A stretch of 64,000 bases of DNA from Massilia forsythiae (GCF_012849555.1 NZ_CP051685.1:3100001-3164000), one strand, 5' to 3'; positions 10,763 through 20,210 are shown, counted from the first letter of the stretch. The notes: generated from the sequence alone by a model not told the origin. Program-made: numbers and translations.

Positions 10763-11648
10763 CGTGATTGTCGCCGGCGGCAGCTATGCCGGCATGGCCG
10801 CGGCACTGCAACTGGTGCGCGCGCGGCGCAAGGTGCTGGTGATCGACGGCGGCCAGCGCCGCAACCGCTTCGCTGCCGTCTCGCATGGCGTGCTGGGCCA
10901 CGATGGGCGGGCGCCGGACGCCATCCACGCCGACGCCCGGGCGCAGCTGCTCGCTTACCCGGATGTGACCTGGCGCGAGGGCCTGGCCGTCGACGCCGCC
11001 GCGGAGGAAGGCGGTTTCACGGTGCGCACCGGCGATGGCGGCGCGCTGCGGGCGCGCCGCCTGATCCTGGCCACCGGCGTCAGCGACAGCCTGCCCGACG
11101 TGCCCGGACTACGCGAGCGCTGGGGCGATTCGGTGGTACCGTGCCCGTACTGCCACGGCTACGAATTCGACCGGGGCGCGCTGGGCGTGCTCGGCGCCGG
11201 CGAAGTGTCGATGCACCAGGCGCTCCTGCTTCCGGAGTGGGGCGAGACCACGCTGTTCACCAACGGCAGTTTCGAGCCGGACGCGGACCAGCTGCGCCAG
11301 CTGGAACAGCGCGGCGTGGCGATCGAGCGCGAAGCGGTGGCCGAGGTCGTCGGCCCCGGGGCCGGCGTGCGCCTGCGCGACGGGCGCACCGTCGAGCTGG
11401 ATGGATTGTTCGTGGCCTCGCGCATCCGCGTGCAGGGCGGCCTGGCCGAAGCGCTGGGCTGCGCCTTCGCGCCGGGGCCGCTGGGCGACGTGATCCGCAC
11501 CGACGACATCAAGCAGACCTCGGTGCCCGGCGTGTTCGCCTGTGGCGACGCGGCGCGTGCGATGGCGAGCGTGTCGCTGGCGATCGGCGACGGCGCACTG
11601 GCGGGCATCGGCACGCACCGCTCGCTGGTGTTCGAGGGACTCCACTGA
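10755..11648 (+). CDS. Thioredoxin-reductase-like NAD(P)/FAD oxidoreductase
   Basis: A 297-residue flavoenzyme. The N-terminal FAD site is GGSYAGMAAALQLVRARR with IDGGQRRNRF. A redox CPYC pair sits in VPCPYCHGYEF where thioredoxin reductase has its active disulphide, and the NAD(P) site is GVLGAGEVSM. The C-terminal FAD motif is GVFACGDAARAM. The electron acceptor is unknown; a thiol or small-molecule disulphide is likely. AGGAG lies 8 nt before ATG 10755. Being translationally coupled to the Rrf2 repressor suggests induction by the stress the repressor senses (inference). Confidence 0.85.
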   Translation: MYDVIVAGGSYAGMAAALQLVRARRKVLVIDGGQRRNRFAAVSHGVLGHDGRAPDAIHADARAQLLAYPDVTWREGLAVDAAAEEGGFTVRTGDGGALRARRLILATGVSDSLPDVPGLRERWGDSVVPCPYCHGYEFDRGALGVLGAGEVSMHQALLLPEWGETTLFTNGSFEPDADQLRQLEQRGVAIEREAVAEVVGPGAGVRLRDGRTVELDGLFVASRIRVQGGLAEALGCAFAPGPLGDVIRTDDIKQTSVPGVFACGDAARAMASVSLAIGDGALAGIGTHRSLVFEGLH

Positions 11649-12080
11649 CGTGGGCATGCCGTTGCCGGCATTGCCGGAAACGACTCCCCATGCAAGCACT
11701 GCTGTCCAAGATAATCGTTATCTCTGCCTTAAACGGGTTTTGTTGCTAGCAGTAATGTAAAAATCATTCTTAGCCAATAATTCGTCGTTCCCGGCACTGC
11801 CGAGAACGACTCCCCGCGAAGGCGGGGATAATGCCACTGGCATTATCCCCTCCATACTGAGCAAGAGAGTTTGGTACCCAGAAGCAACCAGAATGCTTCA
11901 AAAATACCAACTTTTGGCACTCAGCATGGGTCCCCGCCTTCGCGGGGAGTCGTTTCAGGCAATGCCTGGAACGACGGTCTTTAGGCCAGCAATACTATCT
12001 TGGACAGCACTGCGCCTGCGCGGGGACGACGGTTTTTAGGTCAGCAATATTATCTCGGACAACACTGCGTGCAGGCAGGG
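11649..12080. repeat. Block of nested dispersed repeats between convergent genes
   Basis: No gene is seen here. An element whose core is CCCCGCGAAGGCGGGGA next to GTCGTTCC/GGAACGAC occurs twice in inverted orientation (about 11786-11833 and 11932-11977) around about 98 bp. A further unit of about 44 bp is directly repeated with a 55-bp period (from 11971 and from 12026), and part of it appears inverted near 11694-11712. The arrangement looks like nested MITE-like or REP-like insertions that have since diverged. Confidence 0.7.
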
Positions 12081-12123
12081 ACCCATACCGGGTTTCCGAA
12101 GTCGGTATTTTCAATTAGTCGAG

Positions 12124-12166
12124 ACAACGAAAAAGGGAAGCTGAACCAGCTTCCCTTTTTCGTTGT
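12124..12166. terminator. Bidirectional intrinsic terminator after rne
   Basis: A perfect 20-bp inverted repeat (12124-12143 with 12147-12166) with a 3-nt loop. The GC-rich stem centre GGGAAGCTG is flanked by A5/T5 runs on both sides, so it terminates in both directions. It lies 56 nt beyond the rne stop codon. Confidence 0.85.
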
Positions 12167-12221
12167 CACGGCGCCTGCCAGTGCCGGACGCATCCGCGCG
12201 GGACGCGTCCGGCGCCACCGG

Positions 12222-15200
12222 TCACTGGCGGGTATCCACCTGGACCAGCGGCTCGTCGACCGGCGGCGGGGCCGGCTTGCGGGTGCGGCCGGTGCGTACC
12301 GGCACCGGCACGCTGGCGGCGGCTTCCTGGGCCGCGCGCAGCTTTTCCGGATCGGTCGACGCCAGGGTCAGGCCGGCCTTGGACAGCATGTCGTCCAGGT
12401 CTGCGGGCGCGGCGGCTGCCGGGGCGGCCACTGGCACGGCCGGCATGTCGGCCGGCACCGCTGCAGCCGGGGCTGCTGCCATTGCCTGCGCAACCGGCGC
12501 GACCGGTGCAACCGGCGTCGCGGTCAAGGCAGCGTCGGCCACCTGTTCCGGCGCCGGAATCGGCGCGGCGGCGGCCGGCGCCGGATCGACGGCATACTCC
12601 TGGCCCGGTACGGCAGCCGGTTCCTGGCTGACGGCGGCAGCCTGTGCAGGCACCGCCGCGGCAGCCGGAGCGGCTGCGGCGACCGGCGCCGGCTCGGCGG
12701 CCTGGGCGGCGGCGGCGGCGCGCGCCGTCGCCTCGGCCACCGACTGCGAGGTCGGGAACGGCCATGCGCCCTTGGCGGCCGGTACCGCGGCCGGTGCTGC
12801 GGCGGCCGGCGCCACGTCGGCTGCCGGCGCCTGCACTGCGCCCTCAGGCTGCGCGGCATGCTGCGCCGTCTCGGCCTGCAGGGAAGGCTGGGAAGCAGGC
12901 TGCAAAGCGGCCTGCGCCGCAGCCTGGGCAGCGGCAGCCTTCTCGGCCGCGGCCTGTTCCGCTGCAGCCTGCTCGGCATGCGCCTTCACGGCGGCGGCCT
13001 TGACCGACGCGGCGGTCGGGAATGGCCACGGACCGGTCGCCGGCACCTTGGCCGGCTTCTCGGCGCGCGCCCTGGCGGCGGCGCGGGCTTCGGCCTGCAC
13101 CTTGGCGGCTTCCTCGTCGGCTACCGGGGTAAAGGCCGGCACCGCGCCGTCCAGGTCGCCCGATTCGCCGTCCATGCCGTCGACCTGGTCGCGGTCGCGG
13201 CGGTTGCGGTTGCGGCCACCACGGCGGCGGCGGCGGCGCGGTTCGCCGTTGGCGTCCAGTTCCATGTCGTCGTTCGGGCCGATCGAGGTCACCGACTTGA
13301 CGATTTCTTCCCGGACGATTTCCTGTTCGCCGTTGGGACCGGTCGACGCCACGGTGACGGTGGTCGCGGTGGTGGCCTGGACGAAGTTCACCTCGTCCGG
13401 CCGGGCTTCCATCGCCGGGCTGCGTTCCACGCGTTCGACGCGCTCGGTACGCTCGCGCGGCTGGCGCGGTGCGCGTTCCGGGCGCTCGCCACGTTCCGGA
13501 CGCTCGGCGCGTTCGGGGCGTTCAGCGCGCTCGGCACGCGCCGCCGGGATCTGGCCCTGTACCTGGCCCGGCACCTGGCTTTGGCCCACTGCCTCGGCCT
13601 GCTCACGCGGCTCGCGCTGTTCACGCGGCGGGCGCGGTTCGCGTTGCTCGCGCGGCGGACGCGGCGGACGGGCCGGCTTGCCTTCGGCGTCGAAGGTCCT
13701 GGCGCCTTCCTCGCCCGGCGCGGCCTTGGCGGTCGGGTCGCGCTCGTCGCGTTCGCGTCCCTTGTTCGGACCGGCGCCGTTCGGATTGCGGCCGTTGCGC
13801 GCGCGCGGACCGCGGCTGTTGCGTTCCGCGGCGGCTGCCGCCGCCGGCGCCGGCTCGGCTGGCTTGACCGGCGCCGCGGCCGGGGCAGGCGGCGGAGCGA
13901 TCGGTGCCGGACGGCCGAAGAAGAAGTTGCGCAGCTTGGCGAAGAAGCCTTCCTCGACCGGGGCCGGCGGCGGTGGCGGCGGCGCTGCCGGCGCCTGGGC
14001 GGCCGGGGCCACCGGTTCCGGCTTGGGCTGGCGCTCGACCATCGGCGCCGGCTGGGCCGGGGTAATGGTTTTCACGACGGCTTCCTGGCGCGGCTTGGCT
14101 TCTTCCTTCTGGCGCTTGGCGTAGGCCATGTCGGTCTCGGCCGACTCCGCCAGCGTGTAGCTGGCGCCGGCGTCTTCCAGGCGCGGGTCGTCGTGCTTGA
14201 TGCGCTCGAGCTTGTAATGCGGGGTTTCCAGGTGCTTGTTCGGGATCAGGATGACGGTGATCCGGTGGCGGTTCTCGATCTTGAGGATCTCGCCGCGCTT
14301 TTCGTTCAGCAGGAAGGCAGCCACGTCGACCGGCACCTGCACGTGGATGGTCGCCGAGTTCTCCTTCATCGCCTCTTCCTGGATGATGCGCAGCACCTGC
14401 AGGGCGGACGATTCGGTATCGCGGATGTGGCCGGTGCCCGAGCAGCGCGGGCAGGTCACGTGCGAGCCTTCCGACAGCGACGGACGCAGGCGCTGGCGCG
14501 ACAGTTCCATCAGGCCGAAGCGCGAGATCTTGCCCATCTGGACGCGGGCGCGGTCGTGGTGCAGCGCATCCTTCAGGCGCTGTTCGACTTCGCGCTGGTT
14601 CTTGGCCACTTCCATGTCGATGAAGTCGATCACGATCAGGCCGCCCAGGTCGCGCAGGCGCAACTGGCGCGCCACTTCGTCGGCGGCTTCCAGGTTGGTG
14701 TTGAAGGCGGTGGTCTCGATGTCCGAGCCGCGCGTGGCGCGCGCCGAGTTGACGTCGATGGAGACCAGCGCTTCGGTGTGGTCGATGACGATGGCGCCGC
14801 CGGACGGCAGCGGCACGGTGCGCGCGTAGGCGGTCTCGATCTGGTGTTCGATCTGGAAGCGCGAGAACAGCGGCACGTCGTCGCTGTAGCGCTTTACGCG
14901 GTGCACCATGTCGGGCATCACGTGGCTCATGAACTGGTGCGCCTGCTCGTAGATCTCGTCGGTGTCGATCAGGATCTCGCCGATGTCCGGCTGGTAGTAG
15001 TCGCGGATGGCGCGGATGACCAGCGAGGATTCCTGGTAGATCAGGAACGCGCCCGGGGCCGACTTGCCGGCGCCTTCGATCGCGCGCCACAGCTGCATCA
15101 GGTAGTTCAGGTCCCACTGCAGCTCTTCGACGTTGCGGCCGATGCCGGCGGTGCGGGCGATCACCGACATGCCCTGCGGCAGGTCGAGCTTGTCCATGGT

Positions 15201-15656
15201 CTCGCGCAGTTCCTGGCGCTCTTCGCCTTCGACCCGGCGCGAGACGCCGCCGCCGCGCGGATTGTTCGGCATCAGCACCAGGTAGCGGCCGGCCAGCGAG
15301 ATGAACGAGGTCAGGGCCGCGCCCTTGTTGCCGCGCTCTTCCTTCTCGACCTGCACCATGATTTCCTGGCCTTCGCGCAGCGCTTCCTTGATGGAGCAGT
15401 TGCGCACGTCGACGCCTTCGCGGAAATACGAGCGGGCGACTTCCTTGAAGGGCAAAAAGCCGTGGCGGTCTTCGCCGTAGCTGACGAAGCAGGCTTCGAG
15501 GGAGGGTTCGATGCGGGTGATGACGCCCTTGTAGATATTCGACTTGCGCTGTTCGCGACCGGCGGTCTCGATATCGATGTCGATCAGTTTCTGGCCATCG
15601 ACGATCGCTACGCGCAGTTCCTCTTGCTGCGTAGCGTTAAACAACATGCGTTTCAT
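12222..15656 (-). CDS. rne: Ribonuclease E
   Basis: A 1144-residue endoribonuclease, core of the RNA degradosome and of rRNA/tRNA processing. It begins [20 protein letters not shown] as in E. coli. The S1 RNA-binding domain lies around 35-120, the catalytic DNase I-like part includes [12 protein letters not shown] and VIDFIDME, and the zinc-link [15 protein letters not shown] is near residue 400. From about 520 the sequence is Pro/Ala/Glu/Arg-rich and probably unstructured, with repeated [14 protein letters not shown] blocks and two similar [16 protein letters not shown] motifs near the C-terminus. GGAG lies 9 nt before ATG 15656. It is divergent from rluC, as in E. coli. Confidence 0.97.
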   Translation of the reverse strand: MKRMLFNATQQEELRVAIVDGQKLIDIDIETAGREQRKSNIYKGVITRIEPSLEACFVSYGEDRHGFLPFKEVARSYFREGVDVRNCSIKEALREGQEIMVQVEKEERGNKGAALTSFISLAGRYLVLMPNNPRGGGVSRRVEGEERQELRETMDKLDLPQGMSVIARTAGIGRNVEELQWDLNYLMQLWRAIEGAGKSAPGAFLIYQESSLVIRAIRDYYQPDIGEILIDTDEIYEQAHQFMSHVMPDMVHRVKRYSDDVPLFSRFQIEHQIETAYARTVPLPSGGAIVIDHTEALVSIDVNSARATRGSDIETTAFNTNLEAADEVARQLRLRDLGGLIVIDFIDMEVAKNQREVEQRLKDALHHDRARVQMGKISRFGLMELSRQRLRPSLSEGSHVTCPRCSGTGHIRDTESSALQVLRIIQEEAMKENSATIHVQVPVDVAAFLLNEKRGEILKIENRHRITVILIPNKHLETPHYKLERIKHDDPRLEDAGASYTLAESAETDMAYAKRQKEEAKPRQEAVVKTITPAQPAPMVERQPKPEPVAPAAQAPAAPPPPPPAPVEEGFFAKLRNFFFGRPAPIAPPPAPAAAPVKPAEPAPAAAAAAERNSRGPRARNGRNPNGAGPNKGRERDERDPTAKAAPGEEGARTFDAEGKPARPPRPPREQREPRPPREQREPREQAEAVGQSQVPGQVQGQIPAARAERAERPERAERPERGERPERAPRQPRERTERVERVERSPAMEARPDEVNFVQATTATTVTVASTGPNGEQEIVREEIVKSVTSIGPNDDMELDANGEPRRRRRRGGRNRNRRDRDQVDGMDGESGDLDGAVPAFTPVADEEAAKVQAEARAAARARAEKPAKVPATGPWPFPTAASVKAAAVKAHAEQAAAEQAAAEKAAAAQAAAQAALQPASQPSLQAETAQHAAQPEGAVQAPAADVAPAAAAPAAVPAAKGAWPFPTSQSVAEATARAAAAAQAAEPAPVAAAAPAAAAVPAQAAAVSQEPAAVPGQEYAVDPAPAAAAPIPAPEQVADAALTATPVAPVAPVAQAMAAAPAAAVPADMPAVPVAAPAAAAPADLDDMLSKAGLTLASTDPEKLRAAQEAAASVPVPVRTGRTRKPAPPPVDEPLVQVDTRQ

Positions 15657-16502
15657 TTTTATAGACTCCGCGACCCTGGGGCCGTTACAAGTACAGGGAG
15701 GTACGCGGGGAGGGGAGTGTTGGCGGTGGTATGCCCAGGGCGTGGCGCGGCATTGCCGGCCACAGGGCGCAAATGGCATCGAACGTCATTGCCGTGCGCA
15801 CGGCCGCTCGCAAGACCCGGGCGGCCCGATCGGGGCGGCGCCAGGGGGCCTTGGCGGCAGTGCGGCGAAGCCAGGCCGGTGCCGGCATGCAATCGATGAC
15901 TTCGGACCAGGCGATCAACCAGCCTTGGTCCGTACACGAAGCTTGAAAATCTGTCACGTAGTGCGTCCAACCGGGCGCATGGGCCTGCATCGTGGGCCGG
16001 ACCACATGGCCGGATGCAAGCGGTGCTTACCTGCCAGGACTGCCGCCGTTCGCGACGGTTTTTCGGTCTCCTCGAGCCATTGGGATGCAGCCTGCATCGG
16101 GTCGGGCGGAAACGGCAAGCGTTATCGACGCCATTACCCGGCGAGCCGGCCCGGAAGCCGTCTTGCCGGTACTTATCCTTAAAATTCCAAACAATCCAAT
16201 CCTGCAAGTCCGTATGCGGCCCGATCGCAACTACGGTGCGACCCTGGCGCGCACGAACGTGTGCGTACCGCTAGCGGCGTTCGGTCCGGCCCGTTGCGCG
16301 TTGCATGGCGAACTGCAATGCTCGCGCGGGGCTTTTCAAAACGCCATTGTTTTCCATCGAATTTGCATATAGGCGGGACCGATGGAGACGCCCCTGTGTA
16401 AAATATCGTTTTAATTCTTACACCGCAGAGGTTTGACCGCCGCCTGTCGATTATATATTCAAAATGAAGGACTTAGAGAGAATTTCTGGGAAGACAGAGA
16501 GA
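15657..16502. other. Long rne-rluC divergent intergenic region
   Basis: About 850 bases separate the divergent rne and rluC starts, and I see no supported gene. A long rne leader is expected by analogy with autoregulated rne mRNAs of enterobacteria, but I could not recognise the known leader hairpins. An inverted repeat GTGTAA/TTACAC (16396-16401, 16418-16423) lies in the AT-rich part just upstream of the rluC promoter candidate. Confidence 0.5.
16433..16459 (+). promoter_or_regulatory. Possible rluC promoter
   Basis: TTGACC (16433-16438) is followed by 15 nt and TATATT (16454-16459). The spacing is short for sigma-70, so this is tentative. Transcription would start near 16466, just past the ATG at 16464, which argues that rluC is translated from the later ATG at 16503. 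Confidence 0.35.
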
Positions 16503-17513
16503 ATGGCCCCGCAACACGACGTCGTTCCCCCTTCATCGCAGGCAGATGGCCGCCCCGCCGCAGCGGTCCAGTTCGTCACCATCGGCGAAGAAGAAGCCGG
16601 CCAGCGCATCGATAATTTCCTGCTGCGCATCTGCAAGGGCGTGCCGAAGAGCCACGTCTACCGCATCCTGCGTTCCGGCGAAGTGCGCGTGAACAAGGGC
16701 CGCATCGACCAGCTGTACCGCCTCGCCAGCGGCGACGTGGTGCGCATCCCGCCGGTGCGCATGGCCGAGCGCAGCGCCGGCAGCGCGCCGGTGCCGGGCG
16801 CCGAATTCCACATCGTCCACGAGGACGCCCACCTGCTGGTGATCGACAAGCCGGCCGGCGTGGCCGTGCACGGCGGCTCGGGCGTGTCCTACGGCGTGAT
16901 CGAGCAGTTGCGCGCGGCGCGGCCGGACGCCAAGTTCCTGGAACTGGTGCACCGCCTCGACCGCGAGACCTCGGGCCTGCTGCTGCTGGCCAAGAAGCGT
17001 TCGGCCTTGACCAACCTGCACGAGCAGATGCGCGACGGCGACACCGACAAGCGCTATCTCACCATGGTAGCGGGCGAGTGGCGCAATCCGCGCCAGCACG
17101 TCAAGCTGCCGCTGCACAAGTACAGCACGCCGGACGGCGAACGGCGCGTGGTGGTGCAGGCCGGCGGCATGGAGTCGCATACCGTGTTCAACCTGGTGCG
17201 CCGCTGGAACGGCTTCGCCCTGCTGGAAGCGGAATTGAAAACCGGCCGCACCCACCAGATCCGCGTGCACCTGTCGGCATCCGGCTTCCCGATCCTGGGC
17301 GACGAGAAGTACGGCGACTTCGCCCTCAACAAGCAGCTGCAGAAGGCGAACGAGACGCGCGGCGCGCTGCGCCGCATGTTCCTGCACGCCTACCGGATCA
17401 CGTTCCGCCACCCGGACAGCGGCCAGCCGATGACCTTGACGGCGCCGCTGCCGCCGGAATGCGAGCGTTTCTTGGTAAGCTTGGGGGAGCCGGCCGGCCG
17501 TTCCGGCAACTAG
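16503..17513 (+). CDS. rluC: 23S rRNA pseudouridine synthase RluC
   Basis: A 336-residue enzyme that isomerises uridines in 23S rRNA (positions 955, 2504 and 2580 in E. coli). An N-terminal S4 RNA-binding domain (about 20-85) contains IDNFLLRICKGVPKSHVYRI and RSGEVRVNKGRI. The catalytic domain has the active-site aspartate in HRLDRETSGLLLLAKK and the late motif GRTHQIRVHLSASGFPILGD. ATG 16503 is chosen; an in-frame ATG at 16464 has no ribosome site and may precede the transcript start. It leads a probable operon with the HAD, Rieske and sppA genes. Confidence 0.93.
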   Translation: MAPQHDVVPPSSQADGRPAAAVQFVTIGEEEAGQRIDNFLLRICKGVPKSHVYRILRSGEVRVNKGRIDQLYRLASGDVVRIPPVRMAERSAGSAPVPGAEFHIVHEDAHLLVIDKPAGVAVHGGSGVSYGVIEQLRAARPDAKFLELVHRLDRETSGLLLLAKKRSALTNLHEQMRDGDTDKRYLTMVAGEWRNPRQHVKLPLHKYSTPDGERRVVVQAGGMESHTVFNLVRRWNGFALLEAELKTGRTHQIRVHLSASGFPILGDEKYGDFALNKQLQKANETRGALRRMFLHAYRITFRHPDSGQPMTLTAPLPPECERFLVSLGEPAGRSGN

Positions 17514-17594
17514 ATTCTGCACGACAGACGACGAGCCCATAACTGAGCGCCCCCGAGGCGCAACGAGGAGACGGCGCCACAAGCGCCGCATGAC

Positions 17595-18254
17595 ATGCCA
17601 AGAAAGCAATTCGATCTGCTGGTCTTCGATTGGGACGGCACGCTGATGGACAGCACCGCCACCATCGTCAAATGTATACAATCCGCGGCGCGCGACCTCG
17701 GCCTGGCCGTGCCCAGCGACGCCGCGGCCGCCCACGTGATCGGCCTGGGCCTGTCGGAAGCCATGCACGCCGTCATGCCGGACATCGAACCGGCCCTGTT
17801 CCCGCGCATGGTGGAGCGCTATCGCTACCATTACCTGACCAAGGACCATGAACTGGTGCTGTTCAAGGGCGTGCGCGAGATGCTGGAAGACCTCTCGCAG
17901 CAGGGCTATTTCCTGGCGGTGGCGACCGGCAAGAGCCGGGTCGGCTTGAACCGCTCTCTGGACGCGGCCAGGCTGCTGTCGACCTTCGACGCCACCCGTT
18001 GTGCGGACGAGACATTTTCCAAGCCACACCCGGCAATGTTGCAAGAATTGACAAGGGAACTCGGCCAGGACATGCGGCGTACCGTTATGATCGGCGACAC
18101 GACCCATGACTTGCTTATGGCTAACAACGCGGGCGCCTCGGGCATCGGCGTCGAGTATGGCGCCCATCCGGTCCAGCAATTGCACGCCTGCCATCCGGTA
18201 TTTACCGCCAAAAACGTGCCCGAGCTGCACGGGTGGCTGATCGGGAACGCATGA
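17595..18254 (+). CDS. HAD-IA family phosphatase (phosphoglycolate phosphatase-like)
   Basis: A 219-residue hydrolase with the four HAD motifs: nucleophile DWDGTLMDST at about residue 11, the threonine motif in VATGKSRVGL, the lysine region in SKPHPAMLQEL, and the acidic motif MIGDTTHDLLMANNAG. The helical cap between motifs I and II fits the Gph/PpaX type. The substrate cannot be told from sequence; phosphoglycolate or a similar small phosphate ester is typical. Its stop overlaps the next start (ATGA), so it is coupled to the Rieske gene. Confidence 0.85.
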   Translation: MPRKQFDLLVFDWDGTLMDSTATIVKCIQSAARDLGLAVPSDAAAAHVIGLGLSEAMHAVMPDIEPALFPRMVERYRYHYLTKDHELVLFKGVREMLEDLSQQGYFLAVATGKSRVGLNRSLDAARLLSTFDATRCADETFSKPHPAMLQELTRELGQDMRRTVMIGDTTHDLLMANNAGASGIGVEYGAHPVQQLHACHPVFTAKNVPELHGWLIGNA

Positions 18255-18625
18255 GCGGCGCCGGCGGCATCATGGTATGCGCGTCCAGCGACCTGCTCGA
18301 CGGCGGCAAGGGCGTGCGCTTTCCGGTGCTGGCATTCGGCGGCAAGGCCACCGGCTTCGTGGTGCGCCACGGCGGCACGGCCTACGCCTACCTGGACCGC
18401 TGCGCCCACGCGCCGGTCGAGCTGGACTGGTTCGAGGGCGAATTCTTCGAATCGGGCAAGACGTACCTGATGTGCGCGACCCACGGCGCCACCTATGCGC
18501 CGGAAAGCGGCGCCTGCACCGGTGGTCCCTGCCGCGGCGGGCGGTTGCGCCCGATTGCGCTGCGCGAGGAGGGCGGCGCCGTCTACTGGCTGCCGGACCA
18601 GCACATCCAGGCGCCGGCACACTGA
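18251..18625 (+). CDS. Rieske [2Fe-2S] ferredoxin-like protein
   Basis: A 124-residue soluble Rieske protein. The two cluster-binding motifs are C-A-H in LDRCAHAPVEL and C-A-T-H in YLMCATHGATYAPESG, spaced as in dioxygenase-type Rieske ferredoxins. No oxygenase is nearby, so the electron partner is unknown. The 4-nt ATGA overlap with the HAD phosphatase fixes the start at 18251 rather than the in-frame GTG at 18233. sppA begins 12 nt downstream. Together with rluC upstream this small cluster looks like one transcription unit, although the four functions have no obvious common theme. Confidence 0.88.
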   Translation: MSGAGGIMVCASSDLLDGGKGVRFPVLAFGGKATGFVVRHGGTAYAYLDRCAHAPVELDWFEGEFFESGKTYLMCATHGATYAPESGACTGGPCRGGRLRPIALREEGGAVYWLPDQHIQAPAH

Positions 18626-18637
18626 CATCAGGTATTT

Positions 18638-19639
18638 ATGAGCGAACACACCAGCAACGACAACCCCAACGACCAGCGCGGCGCAGTGCCGGCCGGCTAC
18701 GGCAACTGGGAGCGCGACACGCTCGAGCGCCTCGTGTTCGCCACCGTGCGCGAGCAGCGCGCGGCGCGGCGCTGGAGCATCTTCTTCAAGCTGTCCTTCC
18801 TCCTGCTCGCCTTCTTCGCACTGTGGGCCTATTTCGACTTCAATTTCGGCGGCTCGGATATCGAGTCGCTGGGGCGCCATACCGCGCTGATCGAGATCGA
18901 CGGCGCCATCGACACCGAAGGCAGCGGCGCCGCCGACACGGTGATCCCGTCGCTGAACAAGGCCTTTTCCGACCAGGGCTCGGCGGCGGTGGTGCTGCGC
19001 ATCAACAGTCCCGGCGGCAGCCCGGTACAGGCCGGCATCATCGTCGACGAGATCGGGCGCCTGAAAAAAATGTATCCGAACAAGCCGATGTACGTGGTGG
19101 TCGACGAGATCTGCGCCTCCGGCGGCTATTACATCGCCTCGGCGGCGGACAAGATCTACGTCAATAAAGCCAGCATCGTCGGTTCGGTGGGCGTGCTGAT
19201 GGATGGCTTCGGCTTCACCGGCCTGATGGACAAGCTGGGCGTCGAACGGCGCCTGCTGACGGCCGGTGAAAACAAGGGCTTCCTCGATCCGTTCAGCCCG
19301 CAATCGGACAAGCAGAAGCAGCATGCGCTGTCCATGCTCAACGAAATCCACGAGCAGTTCATCGCCGTGGTGCGCGCCGGCCGCGGCAAGCGATTGAAGG
19401 AAAACGCGGAAATCTTTTCTGGCCTGTACTGGACCGGCGCCAAGGCCGTCGAGATGGGACTGGCCGACGGCTTCGGCACCGTGGACACGGTGGCGCGCGA
19501 CGTCGTCAAGGCCGAAGACATCATCGACTATACCGCCCACGAAGGCTTGCCGGAACGCGTACTGAAGAAATTCGGCGCCTCGGTCGGCGCCGGCGCGGTC
19601 CACTCGATCTACCGCGGCGCCGTGCCCGCCCTGCGTTGA
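18638..19639 (+). CDS. sppA: S49-family signal peptide peptidase
   Basis: A 333-residue inner-membrane serine protease with its active domain in the periplasm, degrading cleaved signal peptides. One membrane helix lies at about 47-67 (the stretch IFFKLSFLLLAFFALWAYF). The S49 domain shows INSPGGSPVQAGIIV and the catalytic-serine segment EICASGGYYIASAADKI near residue 160. The length fits the short single-domain form rather than the double-length E. coli SppA. It is the last gene of the rluC cluster and is followed by a separate promoter and terminator. Confidence 0.92.
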   Translation: MSEHTSNDNPNDQRGAVPAGYGNWERDTLERLVFATVREQRAARRWSIFFKLSFLLLAFFALWAYFDFNFGGSDIESLGRHTALIEIDGAIDTEGSGAADTVIPSLNKAFSDQGSAAVVLRINSPGGSPVQAGIIVDEIGRLKKMYPNKPMYVVVDEICASGGYYIASAADKIYVNKASIVGSVGVLMDGFGFTGLMDKLGVERRLLTAGENKGFLDPFSPQSDKQKQHALSMLNEIHEQFIAVVRAGRGKRLKENAEIFSGLYWTGAKAVEMGLADGFGTVDTVARDVVKAEDIIDYTAHEGLPERVLKKFGASVGAGAVHSIYRGAVPALR

Positions 19640-19686
19640 CAATCAAGATACCTTGAAACTTTGTGCGAATGCGCTATGCTGAGGGT

Positions 19687-19840
19687 GTAGCGCGTTCGCC
19701 AAGTCGGCACGAGATTCAGCCTGCTCCCGCCCCTTCGAGCGCGACACAATCCGCACGGGTGCGGTTTCGAGAGAATCATTCCTCGAGGTAGGGCCCCCAT
19801 CAGGGGAGAAAACGACGGTGCAAGCCGTCGTTTTCATTTG
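19687..19840 (+). ncRNA. Candidate small RNA downstream of sppA
   Basis: A sigma-70 promoter TTGAAA-16 nt-TATGCT (19653-19680) and an intrinsic terminator (19809-19840) bracket about 150 nt with no supported open frame and no downstream gene on this strand before the terminator. Internal hairpins are visible, such as CCGCA/TGCGG around CGGG (about 19753-19766) and a CCCC/GGGG hairpin just before the terminator. It does not resemble tmRNA, SRP RNA or the E. coli 6S consensus that I can recall. Function is unknown and expression is unproven. Confidence 0.45.
19809..19840 (+). terminator. Intrinsic terminator of the sRNA candidate
   Basis: A 10-bp stem AAAACGACGG (19809-19818) with CCGTCGTTTT (19825-19834), a 6-nt loop and a T-rich tail on the + strand. 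It could also serve as the end of the sppA transcript by read-through. Confidence 0.8.
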
Positions 19841-19900
19841 TGGCCGGCGTCCTCGATCCGGATTGCGGGGCCGCCGGATCGCCCGGCTGCCAGCGCTCGC

Positions 19901-20176
19901 TCAGTCGCTACCGCTCGCATGCTCTTCATCGTGCTGGTGAAAGCCGCCGGCGTCGAGCCAGGCCTGGAAATTGCGCTGGGCCTGCGCAAACCAGGCGGCG
20001 CGCGGCAACTGGTGGGTGGGCGTGTGCACATGCGGCGTCTCGCCGCCGCGCATCCAGCGCACCAGCGCCAGGCGCGCCGGAAACAGCGCGGAATGTTCGT
20101 GGGCCATGCTGGCGTCGCGCCCCGTGACGCTGCAAAAGAGCGGCGTGCCGCAGTGTTGGTGTTTTTCGATCTGCAT
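19901..20176 (-). CDS. Small His-rich hypothetical protein
   Basis: A 91-residue protein, not recognised. A good ribosome site (AGAGG, about 7 nt before the ATG at 20176) supports it as a real gene. It begins MQIEKHQHCGTPLFCSV and contains ten histidines in pairs or triplets (KHQH, AHEH, PHVHTPTH, FHQHDEEH) plus two cysteines in HCGTPLFC. This could bind a metal, but nothing proves it. A tryptophan-rich middle (RAAWFAQAQRNFQAWLDAGG) looks helical. There is no signal peptide. It faces the sRNA candidate's terminator, and direct-repeat sites lie in its upstream region. Confidence 0.6.
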   Translation of the reverse strand: MQIEKHQHCGTPLFCSVTGRDASMAHEHSALFPARLALVRWMRGGETPHVHTPTHQLPRAAWFAQAQRNFQAWLDAGGFHQHDEEHASGSD

Positions 20177-20210
20177 TGATGACCTCTTCTTTGTGTTGAT
20201 TTTGCAGGTT

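Noticed and set aside
11649..12080. CRISPR array
   Set aside because: Repeats are few, inverted and of mixed kinds, without regular spacers or cas genes.
12000..15899. 1299-codon open frame antisense to rne
   Set aside because: It mirrors the GC-rich third-codon pattern of rne, gives Arg/Gly-rich protein without any domain, and rne itself is unmistakable.
19687..19840. 6S RNA
   Set aside because: A GTTCGC element near the 5' end resembles 6S, but the closing stem and other consensus parts are missing and the gene context is not the usual one.
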